The translations under genes and the position numbers were made by a program. From Strix aluco (Eukaryota > Chordata > Aves > Strigiformes > Strigidae), in NCBI RefSeq assembly GCF_031877795.1, contig NC_133939.1, positions 5,375,698 to 5,439,697 on the forward strand: 64,000 nucleotides of DNA, written 5' to 3'. Positions 62,001 through 64,000 of the stretch are shown one piece after another. The notes below the pieces were generated by a model, which did not search any database, had not been told where the DNA came from, and saw only the letters and a list, made by a program, of their open reading frames with translations. Positions within the stretch are counted from its first letter, which is position 1; every line of letters begins with the position of its first letter.

Positions 62001-63292
62001 AGAGAACCTCCAGAAGGAGTCAAAAGTTCTTGGGATGTCCTTGGACTGTGTTTGGCAAGACTCACATCCTGACCTCACTGATCTAGAATGTGTAAGTCAG
62101 TGTTTGCTTCAGCCCATTCTGTCTGGATTCAGAGCTGGTCTCTTCCAGGAGTTGCCAAAGTACCTCCGAGGCTACCACAAGTGTTCCAAGGATGAGGCTG
62201 TCCAGCTGGCAGGGCTGATTTATAAAGTGCGCTTCAACAATGACCGCACACAGCTGGCAACTATCCCCAAAATCCTGAAGGAGCTGGTGCCAGACAATCT
62301 GCTCCGAGCTATCTCACTAGATGAGTGGAAGAAGGTAAGAACATCAGCTTTCATTAATCATACTATTTCCACTGAGCTTTATGAGAGAAGATATTGAGTC
62401 ACACTACATTTTTGATCTGACAGTCTTTGAAAGCACTATGGAGGGATACTATTGGATGTTGCTGTTTTGCCTCTTACAATCCAGATTTTGCAGCCTCTCT
62501 ACCAAAGCTCTGAAAGATATCTGCAGGCCTGAATGACTGATTTGAGATGTGCATCTTTCTTGGAGATACTAATCTATTTTCAGTGCCCAGAAGAAGAGTC
62601 AGAGATAGGAGAGTCAGTGATGGGACTAGGGATTTGAGTATCTGTTGGAGAAAAAGATGTGTCCTAAATATTTCATAGTTTGGCCAGCAAATCAGTCACC
62701 TTGCACCATGTGGATGCTACTCACAGCAAAAAGGCTCTTTTATCCACCAAAAGGCAAGGAAGTTTGAGCAGGTACCTATCACTTAGTCCACTGAGGAAGA
62801 CACAGGACACTATTTCAAATGCAGAGGGAAAATTCACCCTACGTGTTTCAGCAGTAAATGTGATACATGTCTGTGGGTGTTGAACACCAGCTTTCTGAAT
62901 TTTTTTTCATCCTCTATTGCCCTTCTGCCCTGAAATCCATTCCCTTGGGCTCCTGGACTTCCTTCACCCAACTCATTAGTAAGGAACACTGGGGAGGTTC
63001 TGGCTCCACCTTGCCCCATGGCACAGCAGGCTATTTTCATTTTCAGAGTCTTCTGTAGCTGTGGGCAAAAGACTGATCTTGGTGATGATCTGATGTTGTC
63101 TTTAGTGCTAACGCTGGACACTGCAAACCCGCCTGTCTCCAACTGAATAGGCTTTGTATCATATTTTCTGAACAGAGCATTATTGCAGCATATAGTAAAC
63201 ATGAAGGAAAAACTGTGGATGAGGCCAAGATTGCCTTCTTGAAAATGATACACCGGTGGCCAACGTTTGGGTCAGCCTTCTTTGAGGTGAAG
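17035..63292 (+). CDS. MYO7B: MYO7B, unconventional myosin VIIb (45 coding exons, 3' end outside window)
   Basis: An actin-based motor that, in mammals, sits at microvillar tips of intestine and kidney brush border and holds the intermicrovillar adhesion complex (protocadherins, USH1C, ANKS4B). Forty-five exons join in phase into 2079 codons. Order: motor 1-747 with P-loop GESGAGKT (158-165), switch I NDNSSRFG (207-214) and switch II DIFGFE (437-442); five IQ motifs (about 766-875) for light chains; charged linker (881-935); MyTH4 (about 1008-1240); FERM (1254-1525 and on); SH3 (1582-1642); MyTH4 (about 1670-1876); FERM (1877 to the edge). Human MYO7B has about 2116 residues, so roughly 90-100 are missing on the right. 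MYO7A is close in sequence. IWS1 next door, head to head as in human, and MYO7B-like residues such as MVHNLLIR and [10 protein letters not shown] favour MYO7B. All motor catalytic motifs are intact. Intron 37 appears to be U12-type. Confidence 0.94.
18205..18295 (-). repeat. MIR-like SINE fragment
   Basis: Reads like the reverse complement of the MIR core: CAAAGTCAC, then GGAGCTCGGAGTAGAACTCA, then ATAACCATTAGACTGTAC, corresponding to the gene-proximal tRNA-related half. It is diverged and lies in MYO7B intron 1. The exact subfamily is not determinable by eye. Confidence 0.6.
18435..18548 (+). CDS. MYO7B: MYO7B coding exon 2
   Basis: Residues 7-44, beginning GDHVWLDTQ and ending LLEDDEGK: the N-terminal SH3-like subdomain of the motor. 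Acceptor CCCCAG|GGT, donor AAG|GTGGGC, phase 0 at both ends. Intron 2 is 614 bp and includes an old dispersed repeat (18603-18760). Confidence 0.95.
18603..18760. repeat. Ancient amniote interspersed repeat, family uncertain
   Basis: AATGGCCCTATTGGGTCAGG, then CCAAAGCTCCATCTAGCC, is a motif common in bird, turtle and crocodile genomes as an old dispersed repeat. The following 100 bases fit the same element loosely. I cannot name the family with confidence. Confidence 0.45.
19163..19315 (+). CDS. MYO7B: MYO7B coding exon 3
   Basis: Residues 45-95, from EHWITARN through [20 protein letters not shown] to HQEQKIY. This is the conserved start of the myosin head, in phase with neighbours on both sides. 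Donor TAT|GTGAGT. Intron 3 is 1227 bp and holds MIR-like sequence at 19805-19885. Confidence 0.96.
19805..19885 (+). repeat. MIR-like SINE fragment
   Basis: CTGTGACTGAGCAATTTGG, then CTCCTTAGTTCCTAGTTTGT, then AATATGATAATAATA, follows the order of the MIR core and 3' half (CTGTGACCTTGGGCAAG, CTCAGTTTCCTCATCTGT, AAAATGGGGATAATAATA). It is strongly diverged. Confidence 0.55.
20543..20727 (+). CDS. MYO7B: MYO7B coding exon 4
   Basis: Residues 96-157: [19 protein letters not shown], then [20 protein letters not shown]. This holds the NPYQ purine-binding segment of the motor. The last two bases (AG) join exon 5 to give Ser before the P-loop. Intron 4 is 835 bp, with nothing recognised. Confidence 0.97.
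21563..21684 (+). CDS. MYO7B: MYO7B coding exon 5 (P-loop)
   Basis: Residues 157-198, with the Walker A P-loop [12 protein letters not shown] (158-169) that binds ATP phosphates, then [19 protein letters not shown]. Acceptor CTGCAG|TGG, donor GAAG|GTGGGT. Intron 5 is 689 bp, with no recognisable element. Confidence 0.98.
22374..22516 (+). CDS. MYO7B: MYO7B coding exon 6 (switch I)
   Basis: Residues 198-245, with [20 protein letters not shown], which includes switch I (NDNSSRFG), and [18 protein letters not shown]. All catalytic residues are kept. Intron 6 is only 88 bp, the shortest in the gene. Confidence 0.98.
22605..22718 (+). CDS. MYO7B: MYO7B coding exon 7
   Basis: Residues 246-283, [18 protein letters not shown] to SEYTYLTM. 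The motif [11 protein letters not shown] is typical of class VII motors. Phase 0 at both ends; donor ATG|GTAATA. Intron 7 is 1678 bp; it includes old repeat-like sequence near 23380-23460 and no gene. Confidence 0.97.
24397..24550 (+). CDS. MYO7B: MYO7B coding exon 8
   Basis: Residues 284-335, starting [20 protein letters not shown], then [17 protein letters not shown], a conserved upper-50-kDa helix of the head. It ends one base into a codon (donor GAAG|GTAAAT). Intron 8 is 943 bp, with nothing recognised. Confidence 0.97.
25494..25570 (+). CDS. MYO7B: MYO7B coding exon 9
   Basis: A short 77-nt exon, residues 335-360, [16 protein letters not shown] to KLLE. It corresponds to the human FENLDASDVMETP segment. 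Donor GAG|GTAATG. Intron 9 is 311 bp. Confidence 0.94.
25882..26001 (+). CDS. MYO7B: MYO7B coding exon 10
   Basis: Residues 361-400, [20 protein letters not shown], then [11 protein letters not shown]. This is the region of the cardiomyopathy-type surface loop of the head. Phase 0; donor AAG|GTACTG. Intron 10 is 220 bp. Confidence 0.96.
26222..26364 (+). CDS. MYO7B: MYO7B coding exon 11 (switch II)
   Basis: Residues 401-448, [19 protein letters not shown], then [16 protein letters not shown]. It contains switch II DIFGFE (437-442), needed for ATP hydrolysis coupling. Donor CAACAG|GTAGGA. Intron 11 is 1291 bp; it shows no recognisable element. Confidence 0.98.
27656..27866 (+). CDS. MYO7B: MYO7B coding exon 12
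   Basis: Residues 448-518, [20 protein letters not shown], then [12 protein letters not shown] and [15 protein letters not shown]: relay helix and loop of the motor. The usual INFANE reads INIANE. The acceptor is unusual, with a run of nine C before AG. Intron 12 (2400 bp) holds a CR1 LINE. Confidence 0.97.
28245..29568 (+). mobile_element. CR1 LINE, 5'-truncated, reverse transcriptase remnant
   Basis: A 1.3-kb CR1 (chicken repeat 1) non-LTR retrotransposon lies in the sense orientation in MYO7B intron 12. It encodes the middle and 3' part of the CR1 reverse transcriptase: [46 protein letters not shown], and a long C-terminal part with [20 protein letters not shown]. It ends in ATTCTATG tandem repeats, the avian CR1 3' terminus. 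It is dead: a frame break near 28536-28600 splits the frame, the FADD active site reads FADA (28701-28712), and the 5' half is absent. The exact 5' boundary is approximate. Confidence 0.95.
28599..29477 (+). pseudogene. CR1 reverse transcriptase fragment
   Basis: An open frame of about 290 codons that covers the CR1 reverse transcriptase from [10 protein letters not shown] through FADA to near the C terminus. It starts mid-domain after a frame break from the frame at 28336-28536. The second catalytic Asp of FADD is Ala, so it cannot polymerise. The tail drifts out of frame near 29370. This is a transposon relic and not a host gene. Confidence 0.9.
30267..30402 (+). CDS. MYO7B: MYO7B coding exon 13
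   Basis: Residues 519-564, [18 protein letters not shown], then [18 protein letters not shown]. The FGINHFAG strand is invariant in myosin heads. Ends one base into a codon. Intron 13 is 227 bp. Confidence 0.97.
30630..30790 (+). CDS. MYO7B: MYO7B coding exon 14
   Basis: Residues 564-617, [20 protein letters not shown], then [11 protein letters not shown], and the divergent loop 2 (about 597-620) that contacts actin. Loop 2 ends GSDHAYK. Donor AAG|GTGCGC. Intron 14 is the longest (2818 bp) and contains an A-rich simple repeat at about 32685-32745. Confidence 0.96.
32685..32745. repeat. A-rich (AAAAC)n simple repeat
   Basis: AAAAC repeats several times and grades into A/C-rich sequence within MYO7B intron 14. 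It is low complexity; it may derive from the tail of an old retroposon. Confidence 0.8.
33609..33746 (+). CDS. MYO7B: MYO7B coding exon 15
   Basis: Residues 618-663, [20 protein letters not shown], then [18 protein letters not shown]. This is the actin-binding helix-loop-helix followed by the IRCIKPN motif near the SH1 helix. Phase 0. Intron 15 is 969 bp, with MIR-like sequence at about 34165-34300. Confidence 0.97.
34165..34300 (+). repeat. MIR-like SINE fragment
   Basis: GATGCTTGGCTGGAACTCGG and GAGATCATGACCCAATTCTA resemble the 5' tRNA-related part of MIR-type SINEs (CACTGGACTGGGAGTCAGGA, GACCTGGGTTCTA). It is followed by an AGTCAAGT core match. Highly diverged. Confidence 0.5.
34716..34868 (+). 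CDS. MYO7B: MYO7B coding exon 16
   Basis: Residues 664-714, [20 protein letters not shown], then [19 protein letters not shown]. This holds the SH1/SH2 helices and the start of the converter, which turns ATP hydrolysis into lever-arm swing. Donor CAG|GTGTGT. Intron 16 is 255 bp. Confidence 0.98.
35124..35222 (+). CDS. MYO7B: MYO7B coding exon 17
   Basis: Residues 715-747, [20 protein letters not shown], then [12 protein letters not shown]. The GKTKIFLK strand closes the converter. Donor AAA|GTAAGT. Intron 17 is 555 bp, with nothing recognised. Confidence 0.97.
35778..35872 (+). CDS. MYO7B: MYO7B coding exon 18 (IQ1)
   Basis: Residues 748-779, [18 protein letters not shown], then [14 protein letters not shown], the first IQ motif that begins the lever arm and binds calmodulin or a light chain. 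Ends two bases into a codon. Intron 18 (1578 bp) holds an old CR1-like tail near 37040-37090. Confidence 0.96.
37040..37090 (+). repeat. Old CR1-like 3' fragment
   Basis: CTGAACAGGTCAGGCAAAAT, then GGCCTATTCTGGCCTCTCC, resembles the 3' end of old amniote CR1/L3-type LINEs (ACAGGTCAGACTAGATGGCC, then CTTCTGGCCTT). It is too short and diverged for a firm family call. Confidence 0.45.
37451..37535 (+). CDS. MYO7B: MYO7B coding exon 19 (IQ2)
   Basis: Residues 779-807, [20 protein letters not shown], then YCCRKDFRM: end of IQ1 and the second IQ motif. Donor ATG|GTAAGA. Intron 19 is 1034 bp and begins with T-rich and TA/CA low-complexity sequence (37561-37620). Confidence 0.96.
37561..37620. repeat. 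Low-complexity T-run and TA/CA/TG repeat
   Basis: A run of T is followed by AAATATATATACACACCC, ATATATATATAT and TTTGTGTGTG in the first 100 bases of intron 19. Simple sequence; length is likely polymorphic. Confidence 0.85.
38570..38788 (+). CDS. MYO7B: MYO7B coding exon 20 (IQ3-IQ5)
   Basis: Residues 808-880. Three IQ motifs: [14 protein letters not shown] (about 811-826), [15 protein letters not shown] (835-848) and [16 protein letters not shown] (857-872). With exons 18-19 this makes five, as in other class VII myosins. Donor GAG|GTATGT. Intron 20 is 635 bp. Confidence 0.97.
39424..39531 (+). CDS. MYO7B: MYO7B coding exon 21 (charged linker)
   Basis: Residues 881-916, [20 protein letters not shown], then [13 protein letters not shown]. 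Rich in Glu, Lys and Arg, like the start of the single-alpha-helix linker of MYO7A (AEYLWRLEAEKMRLAEEE). Human MYO7B has little of this. Intron 21 is 587 bp. Confidence 0.93.
40119..40295 (+). CDS. MYO7B: MYO7B coding exon 22
   Basis: Residues 917-975, [20 protein letters not shown] (charged helix), then [19 protein letters not shown] and EGQAPLGFE, the conserved segment before the first MyTH4. Acceptor TTAAAG|GAA has a poor pyrimidine tract. Intron 22 is 745 bp and contains a 21-base A-run at 40959-40979. Confidence 0.95.
40959..40979. repeat. Poly-A tract (21 A)
   Basis: An uninterrupted A-run about 60 bases upstream of the exon 23 acceptor. It could be a homopolymer microsatellite or the tail of a small retroposed insert. 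No source sequence is recognisable. Confidence 0.8.
41041..41250 (+). CDS. MYO7B: MYO7B coding exon 23 (MyTH4-1 start)
   Basis: Residues 976-1045: acidic [18 protein letters not shown], then [33 protein letters not shown]. This begins the first MyTH4 domain (from about 1008). The donor CTG|GTATCTTG is slightly unusual. Intron 23 is 886 bp, with nothing recognised. Confidence 0.97.
42137..42304 (+). CDS. MYO7B: MYO7B coding exon 24 (MyTH4-1)
   Basis: Residues 1046-1101, [19 protein letters not shown], then [27 protein letters not shown] is the MyTH4 signature that supports microtubule or cargo contacts. Donor ATG|GTAAGA. Intron 24 is 261 bp. Confidence 0.97.
42566..42646 (+). CDS. MYO7B: MYO7B coding exon 25 (basic 27-residue exon)
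   Basis: Residues 1102-1128, starting [12 protein letters not shown] and ending [12 protein letters not shown]: 10 of 27 residues are Lys or Arg. It is in phase 0 at both ends. It aligns with the basic insert of MYO7A (LTLKKKSKLTEEVTKRL), which I recall as absent or reduced in human MYO7B. Being 81 nt and phase-neutral, it could be a cassette. Intron 25 is 540 bp. Confidence 0.88.
43187..43314 (+). CDS. MYO7B: MYO7B coding exon 26 (MyTH4-1)
   Basis: Residues 1129-1171, [15 protein letters not shown], then [19 protein letters not shown] and [15 protein letters not shown] is closer to human MYO7B than to MYO7A. Ends two bases into a codon. Intron 26 is 1569 bp; no element recognised. Confidence 0.97.
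44884..45010 (+). CDS. MYO7B: MYO7B coding exon 27 (MyTH4-1)
   Basis: Residues 1171-1213, [18 protein letters not shown], then [32 protein letters not shown] and RGWILLSLC are MyTH4 core helices. Donor AAG|GTACAC. Intron 27 (1394 bp) is AT-rich from about 45360 and holds nothing I can assign. Confidence 0.97.
46405..46524 (+). CDS. MYO7B: MYO7B coding exon 28
   Basis: Residues 1214-1253, [20 protein letters not shown], then [20 protein letters not shown]. End of MyTH4-1 and hinge to FERM-1. Intron 28 is 873 bp and contains a (CA)n stretch at 46942-46968. Confidence 0.97.
46942..46968. repeat. (CA)n microsatellite
   Basis: CACACACAC, then GTG, then a second run of CA units, in MYO7B intron 28. 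Confidence 0.9.
47398..47571 (+). CDS. MYO7B: MYO7B coding exon 29 (FERM-1 F1)
   Basis: Residues 1254-1311, [17 protein letters not shown], then [18 protein letters not shown] and [12 protein letters not shown]. This is the ubiquitin-like F1 lobe of the first FERM domain, which binds scaffold partners. Donor AAG|GTAAAG. Intron 29 is 922 bp. Confidence 0.97.
48494..48721 (+). CDS. MYO7B: MYO7B coding exon 30 (FERM-1 F1/F2)
   Basis: Residues 1312-1387, [20 protein letters not shown], then [19 protein letters not shown] and [19 protein letters not shown]. Linker and F2 lobe of FERM-1. Donor AAG|GTGGGT. Intron 30 is 441 bp. Confidence 0.97.
49163..49330 (+). CDS. MYO7B: MYO7B coding exon 31 (FERM-1 F2)
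   Basis: Residues 1388-1443, [18 protein letters not shown], then [19 protein letters not shown]2 lobe. Phase 0; donor AAG|GTAAGA. Intron 31 is 606 bp, with nothing recognised. Confidence 0.96.
49937..50054 (+). CDS. MYO7B: MYO7B coding exon 32 (FERM-1)
   Basis: Residues 1444-1483, [20 protein letters not shown], then [16 protein letters not shown]. Ends one base into a codon. The next intron is only 93 bp (50055-50147). Confidence 0.96.
50148..50274 (+). CDS. MYO7B: MYO7B coding exon 33 (FERM-1 F3)
   Basis: Residues 1483-1525, [20 protein letters not shown], then [16 protein letters not shown]. The PH-like F3 lobe. Ends two bases into a codon; donor AACAG|GTGAGT. Intron 33 is 720 bp. Confidence 0.96.
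50995..51164 (+). CDS. MYO7B: MYO7B coding exon 34 (end of FERM-1)
   Basis: Residues 1525-1582, [19 protein letters not shown], then [19 protein letters not shown]. The acceptor ATATAG|GGC follows an A/T-rich stretch with almost no pyrimidine tract. It was chosen because it alone keeps the frame and restores the MYO7A-like junction (SSSR, then GAKTTAPSFTL). The TGCAG at 50939 would meet a stop at once. Intron 34 is 704 bp, with old repeat-like sequence near 51610-51690. Confidence 0.85.
51869..52050 (+). CDS. MYO7B: MYO7B coding exon 35 (SH3)
   Basis: Residues 1582-1642, [20 protein letters not shown], then [17 protein letters not shown] and [13 protein letters not shown]. The SH3 domain between the two MyTH4-FERM tandems. 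It has the ALYDF-like strand replaced by [10 protein letters not shown], as in class VII myosins. Intron 35 is 804 bp. Confidence 0.97.
52855..52982 (+). CDS. MYO7B: MYO7B coding exon 36
   Basis: Residues 1643-1685, [20 protein letters not shown], then [13 protein letters not shown]. It links SH3 to the second MyTH4. YTLEEFSY is the MyTH4 entry motif. Ends two bases into a codon. Intron 36 is 548 bp. Confidence 0.96.
53531..53688 (+). CDS. MYO7B: MYO7B coding exon 37 (MyTH4-2), U12-type donor
   Basis: Residues 1685-1738, [19 protein letters not shown], then [17 protein letters not shown] and DLACQAFI. No GT occurs for over 100 bases after the conserved end. The sequence right after TTCATTG is ATATCCTTT, the consensus 5' site of AT-AC introns spliced by the minor spliceosome. 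Ending at 53688 leaves one base that pairs with exon 38 to restore [14 protein letters not shown]. Confidence 0.9.
53689..54163 (+). other. MYO7B: U12-type AT-AC intron (MYO7B intron 37)
   Basis: A 475-bp intron. 5' site ATATCCTTT (53689-53697) matches the U12 consensus fully. Branch site TCCTTAAC (54145-54152) matches the U12 snRNA target fully. The terminal AC (54162-54163) lies 12 nt past the branch A, within the usual U12 range. Removal gives the conserved reading [16 protein letters not shown]2-type GT-AG pair (53926-54154) is nested inside and keeps the frame. Confidence 0.88.
54164..54317 (+). CDS. MYO7B: MYO7B coding exon 38 (MyTH4-2)
   Basis: Residues 1738-1789, [19 protein letters not shown], then [19 protein letters not shown] and [21 protein letters not shown] is the MyTH4 core signature. 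The acceptor dinucleotide is AC. Ends two bases into a codon (AACAG|GTATTC). Intron 38 is 1926 bp and holds MIR-like sequence near 54870-54925. Confidence 0.93.
54870..54925 (+). repeat. MIR-like SINE fragment
   Basis: TGTTTTCCTCCCCACTTGTA, then AAATGATAATTTGACCTACTT, resembles the MIR core CTCAGTTTCCTCATCTGTAA, then AATGGGGATAATAATACCTAC. Short and diverged. Confidence 0.5.
56244..56399 (+). CDS. MYO7B: MYO7B coding exon 39 (MyTH4-2)
   Basis: Residues 1789-1841, [20 protein letters not shown], then [19 protein letters not shown] and [25 protein letters not shown] is near-identical to human MYO7B. Donor ATGAG|GTAAAT. Intron 39 (2748 bp) holds a CR1-like fragment at 57843-57915 and otherwise nothing I recognise. 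Confidence 0.97.
57843..57915 (-). mobile_element. CR1-like 3' fragment with (TAGAA)n
   Basis: Five or six TAGAA units, then GTTCATTTGGAAAGGACCTA and CGATCATCTAGTCCAACT. This is the reverse complement of a CR1 3' end, whose short terminal repeat has become a pentanucleotide array. Only the last 70 or so bases are present. Confidence 0.7.
59148..59253 (+). CDS. MYO7B: MYO7B coding exon 40
   Basis: Residues 1841-1876, [20 protein letters not shown], then [13 protein letters not shown]. End of MyTH4-2 and the start of FERM-2 (HPVEVEAI is the entry strand). Donor CAG|GTAAGA. Intron 40 is 117 bp. Confidence 0.96.
59371..59484 (+). CDS. MYO7B: MYO7B coding exon 41 (FERM-2 F1)
   Basis: Residues 1877-1914, [20 protein letters not shown], then [14 protein letters not shown]1 lobe of the second FERM. 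Phase 0; donor AAG|GTAACT. Intron 41 is 873 bp. Confidence 0.97.
60358..60445 (+). CDS. MYO7B: MYO7B coding exon 42 (FERM-2)
   Basis: Residues 1915-1944, [20 protein letters not shown], then NRRNKPGKD. It matches human VISQKEGDFFFDSLREVSDW. Ends one base into a codon. Intron 42 is 1136 bp, with nothing recognised. Confidence 0.96.
61582..61685 (+). CDS. MYO7B: MYO7B coding exon 43 (FERM-2)
   Basis: Residues 1944-1978, [20 protein letters not shown], then [11 protein letters not shown]. Matches human [12 protein letters not shown]. Donor CAG|GTAACC. Intron 43 (463 bp) carries a CR1 3' fragment at 61958-62000. Confidence 0.96.
61958..62000 (-). mobile_element. CR1 3'-end fragment
   Basis: CCATAGAATGGTTTGGGTTG, then GAAAGGACCTTTAAAGATCA, is the reverse complement of a standard avian CR1 3' end. 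Only about 45 bases remain, inserted antisense to MYO7B in intron 43. Confidence 0.85.
62149..62334 (+). CDS. MYO7B: MYO7B coding exon 44 (FERM-2 F2)
   Basis: Residues 1979-2040, [20 protein letters not shown], then [19 protein letters not shown] and [12 protein letters not shown]. Very close to human MYO7B. Donor AAG|GTAAGA. Intron 44 is 841 bp. Confidence 0.97.
63176..63292 (+). CDS. MYO7B: MYO7B coding exon 45 (FERM-2 F2/F3)
   Basis: Residues 2041-2079, [20 protein letters not shown], then [14 protein letters not shown]. Last exon visible. The remaining F3 lobe (family sequence beginning QTSEP) and the stop codon lie beyond 64000. The 708 bp after this exon (63293-64000) are intron with nothing recognised. 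Confidence 0.96.
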
Positions 63293-64000
63293 GTAGGTTT
63301 AAAGGCCTGTACGAACGGCTTTGGTAGTAAATCAGCACTGGGGGATAGGGACTGACTAAAATTCCATACCTGTCTAAGTGAGAATACATTGTAAAGCTGA
63401 ATTCCCATCATCCACTGAGGAAAACTCAGTTCCTTGAAAGCAGGGAGAGGGGTTCTTTATCCATTCTAGATATGCCTGTTATTTACTGGCTATGTTGTTT
63501 TTCCAGCTGTAACACCTAATATTACAACTATGTAGCAGTTGGAGTAGGGGGCTTTTAGTTACGTAAATACTTAATTGCCCTGTCATCGTTCTCCACAACA
63601 AAATGCTGCCAAATCTTGTATCTTCAGGGACTGTTCCCTCAGAACAGAACTGCATTAATCTTCTCATTCTGCGGTGGACACCTCCAGGAATCATTTCTCA
63701 CTTGCTACCTTTAATTTCTCCCTGCTAGGCTCTTAACTGGTTTGCAAACAACCGTTATGCCTATTACCAGATAGCCTAGGAAATAAGGGACCTGATTCTG
63801 CTTTTATGTAGCAGCTGCTCAAGTCATCTATGTATGGCCAAAAAAGTCATCCTTAGCAATAGTTACATAATATTGACAAACTTTATGCTTCAGTGTTTAT
63901 TTGGTAAAGAGAACAAGCAGCACTGGACACCGTTACAGGTCACTATGCTTCAGATACAGATAATTTCTTCATTTTCTCCTTCTCTTACTCTGTTACTCAC

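Noticed and set aside
17035..63292. MYO7A as the identity of the myosin
   Set aside because: Domain order is the same, but the IWS1 neighbour, residues such as [18 protein letters not shown] and [16 protein letters not shown], and the short linker after the IQ motifs fit MYO7B better.

Overview
The window is nuclear DNA of a bird. Genes have many exons with short coding exons and GT-AG introns. A CR1 retrotransposon ends in the ATTCTATG repeat typical of avian CR1, and older MIR-like and CR1-like fragments are scattered in the introns. There is no prokaryotic feature, CRISPR array or plasmid element. I cannot name the species.

Two protein-coding genes lie head to head. On the minus strand, from about 7.8 kb to the left edge, are the first three coding exons of IWS1, the Spt6-interacting elongation factor. 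They encode its N terminus and the acidic Ser-Asp repeat region; the conserved C-terminal core lies off the left edge. The start codon sits in a CpG island (about 7.45-8.13 kb) that carries NRF1-like and YY1-like sites.

On the plus strand, from 17.0 kb to the right edge, is MYO7B, an unconventional class VII myosin. I mapped 45 consecutive coding exons, all phase-compatible, giving residues 1-2079 with no frameshift or stop. The order is motor, five IQ motifs, a short charged linker, MyTH4, FERM, SH3, MyTH4 and most of the second FERM. Roughly the last 90-100 residues lie beyond the right edge. The IWS1/MYO7B pair, divergent and adjacent, matches the human chromosome 2 arrangement and supports MYO7B over MYO7A. 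Between them (about 8.2-17.0 kb) I see no coding gene; a non-coding first exon and promoter of MYO7B should lie there.

The most notable feature is intron 37 of MYO7B. It has no usable GT-AG pair at its outer boundaries but fits a minor-spliceosome (U12-type) AT-AC intron: donor ATATCCTTT, branch site TCCTTAAC, acceptor AC 12 nt downstream. Using it restores the conserved second MyTH4 sequence exactly. Inside it lies a U2-type GT-AG pair that would also keep the frame and insert 82 residues, a twintron-like arrangement.

The two genes are not functionally linked. IWS1 acts in nuclear transcription elongation; MYO7B is an actin motor of the brush-border intermicrovillar adhesion complex.
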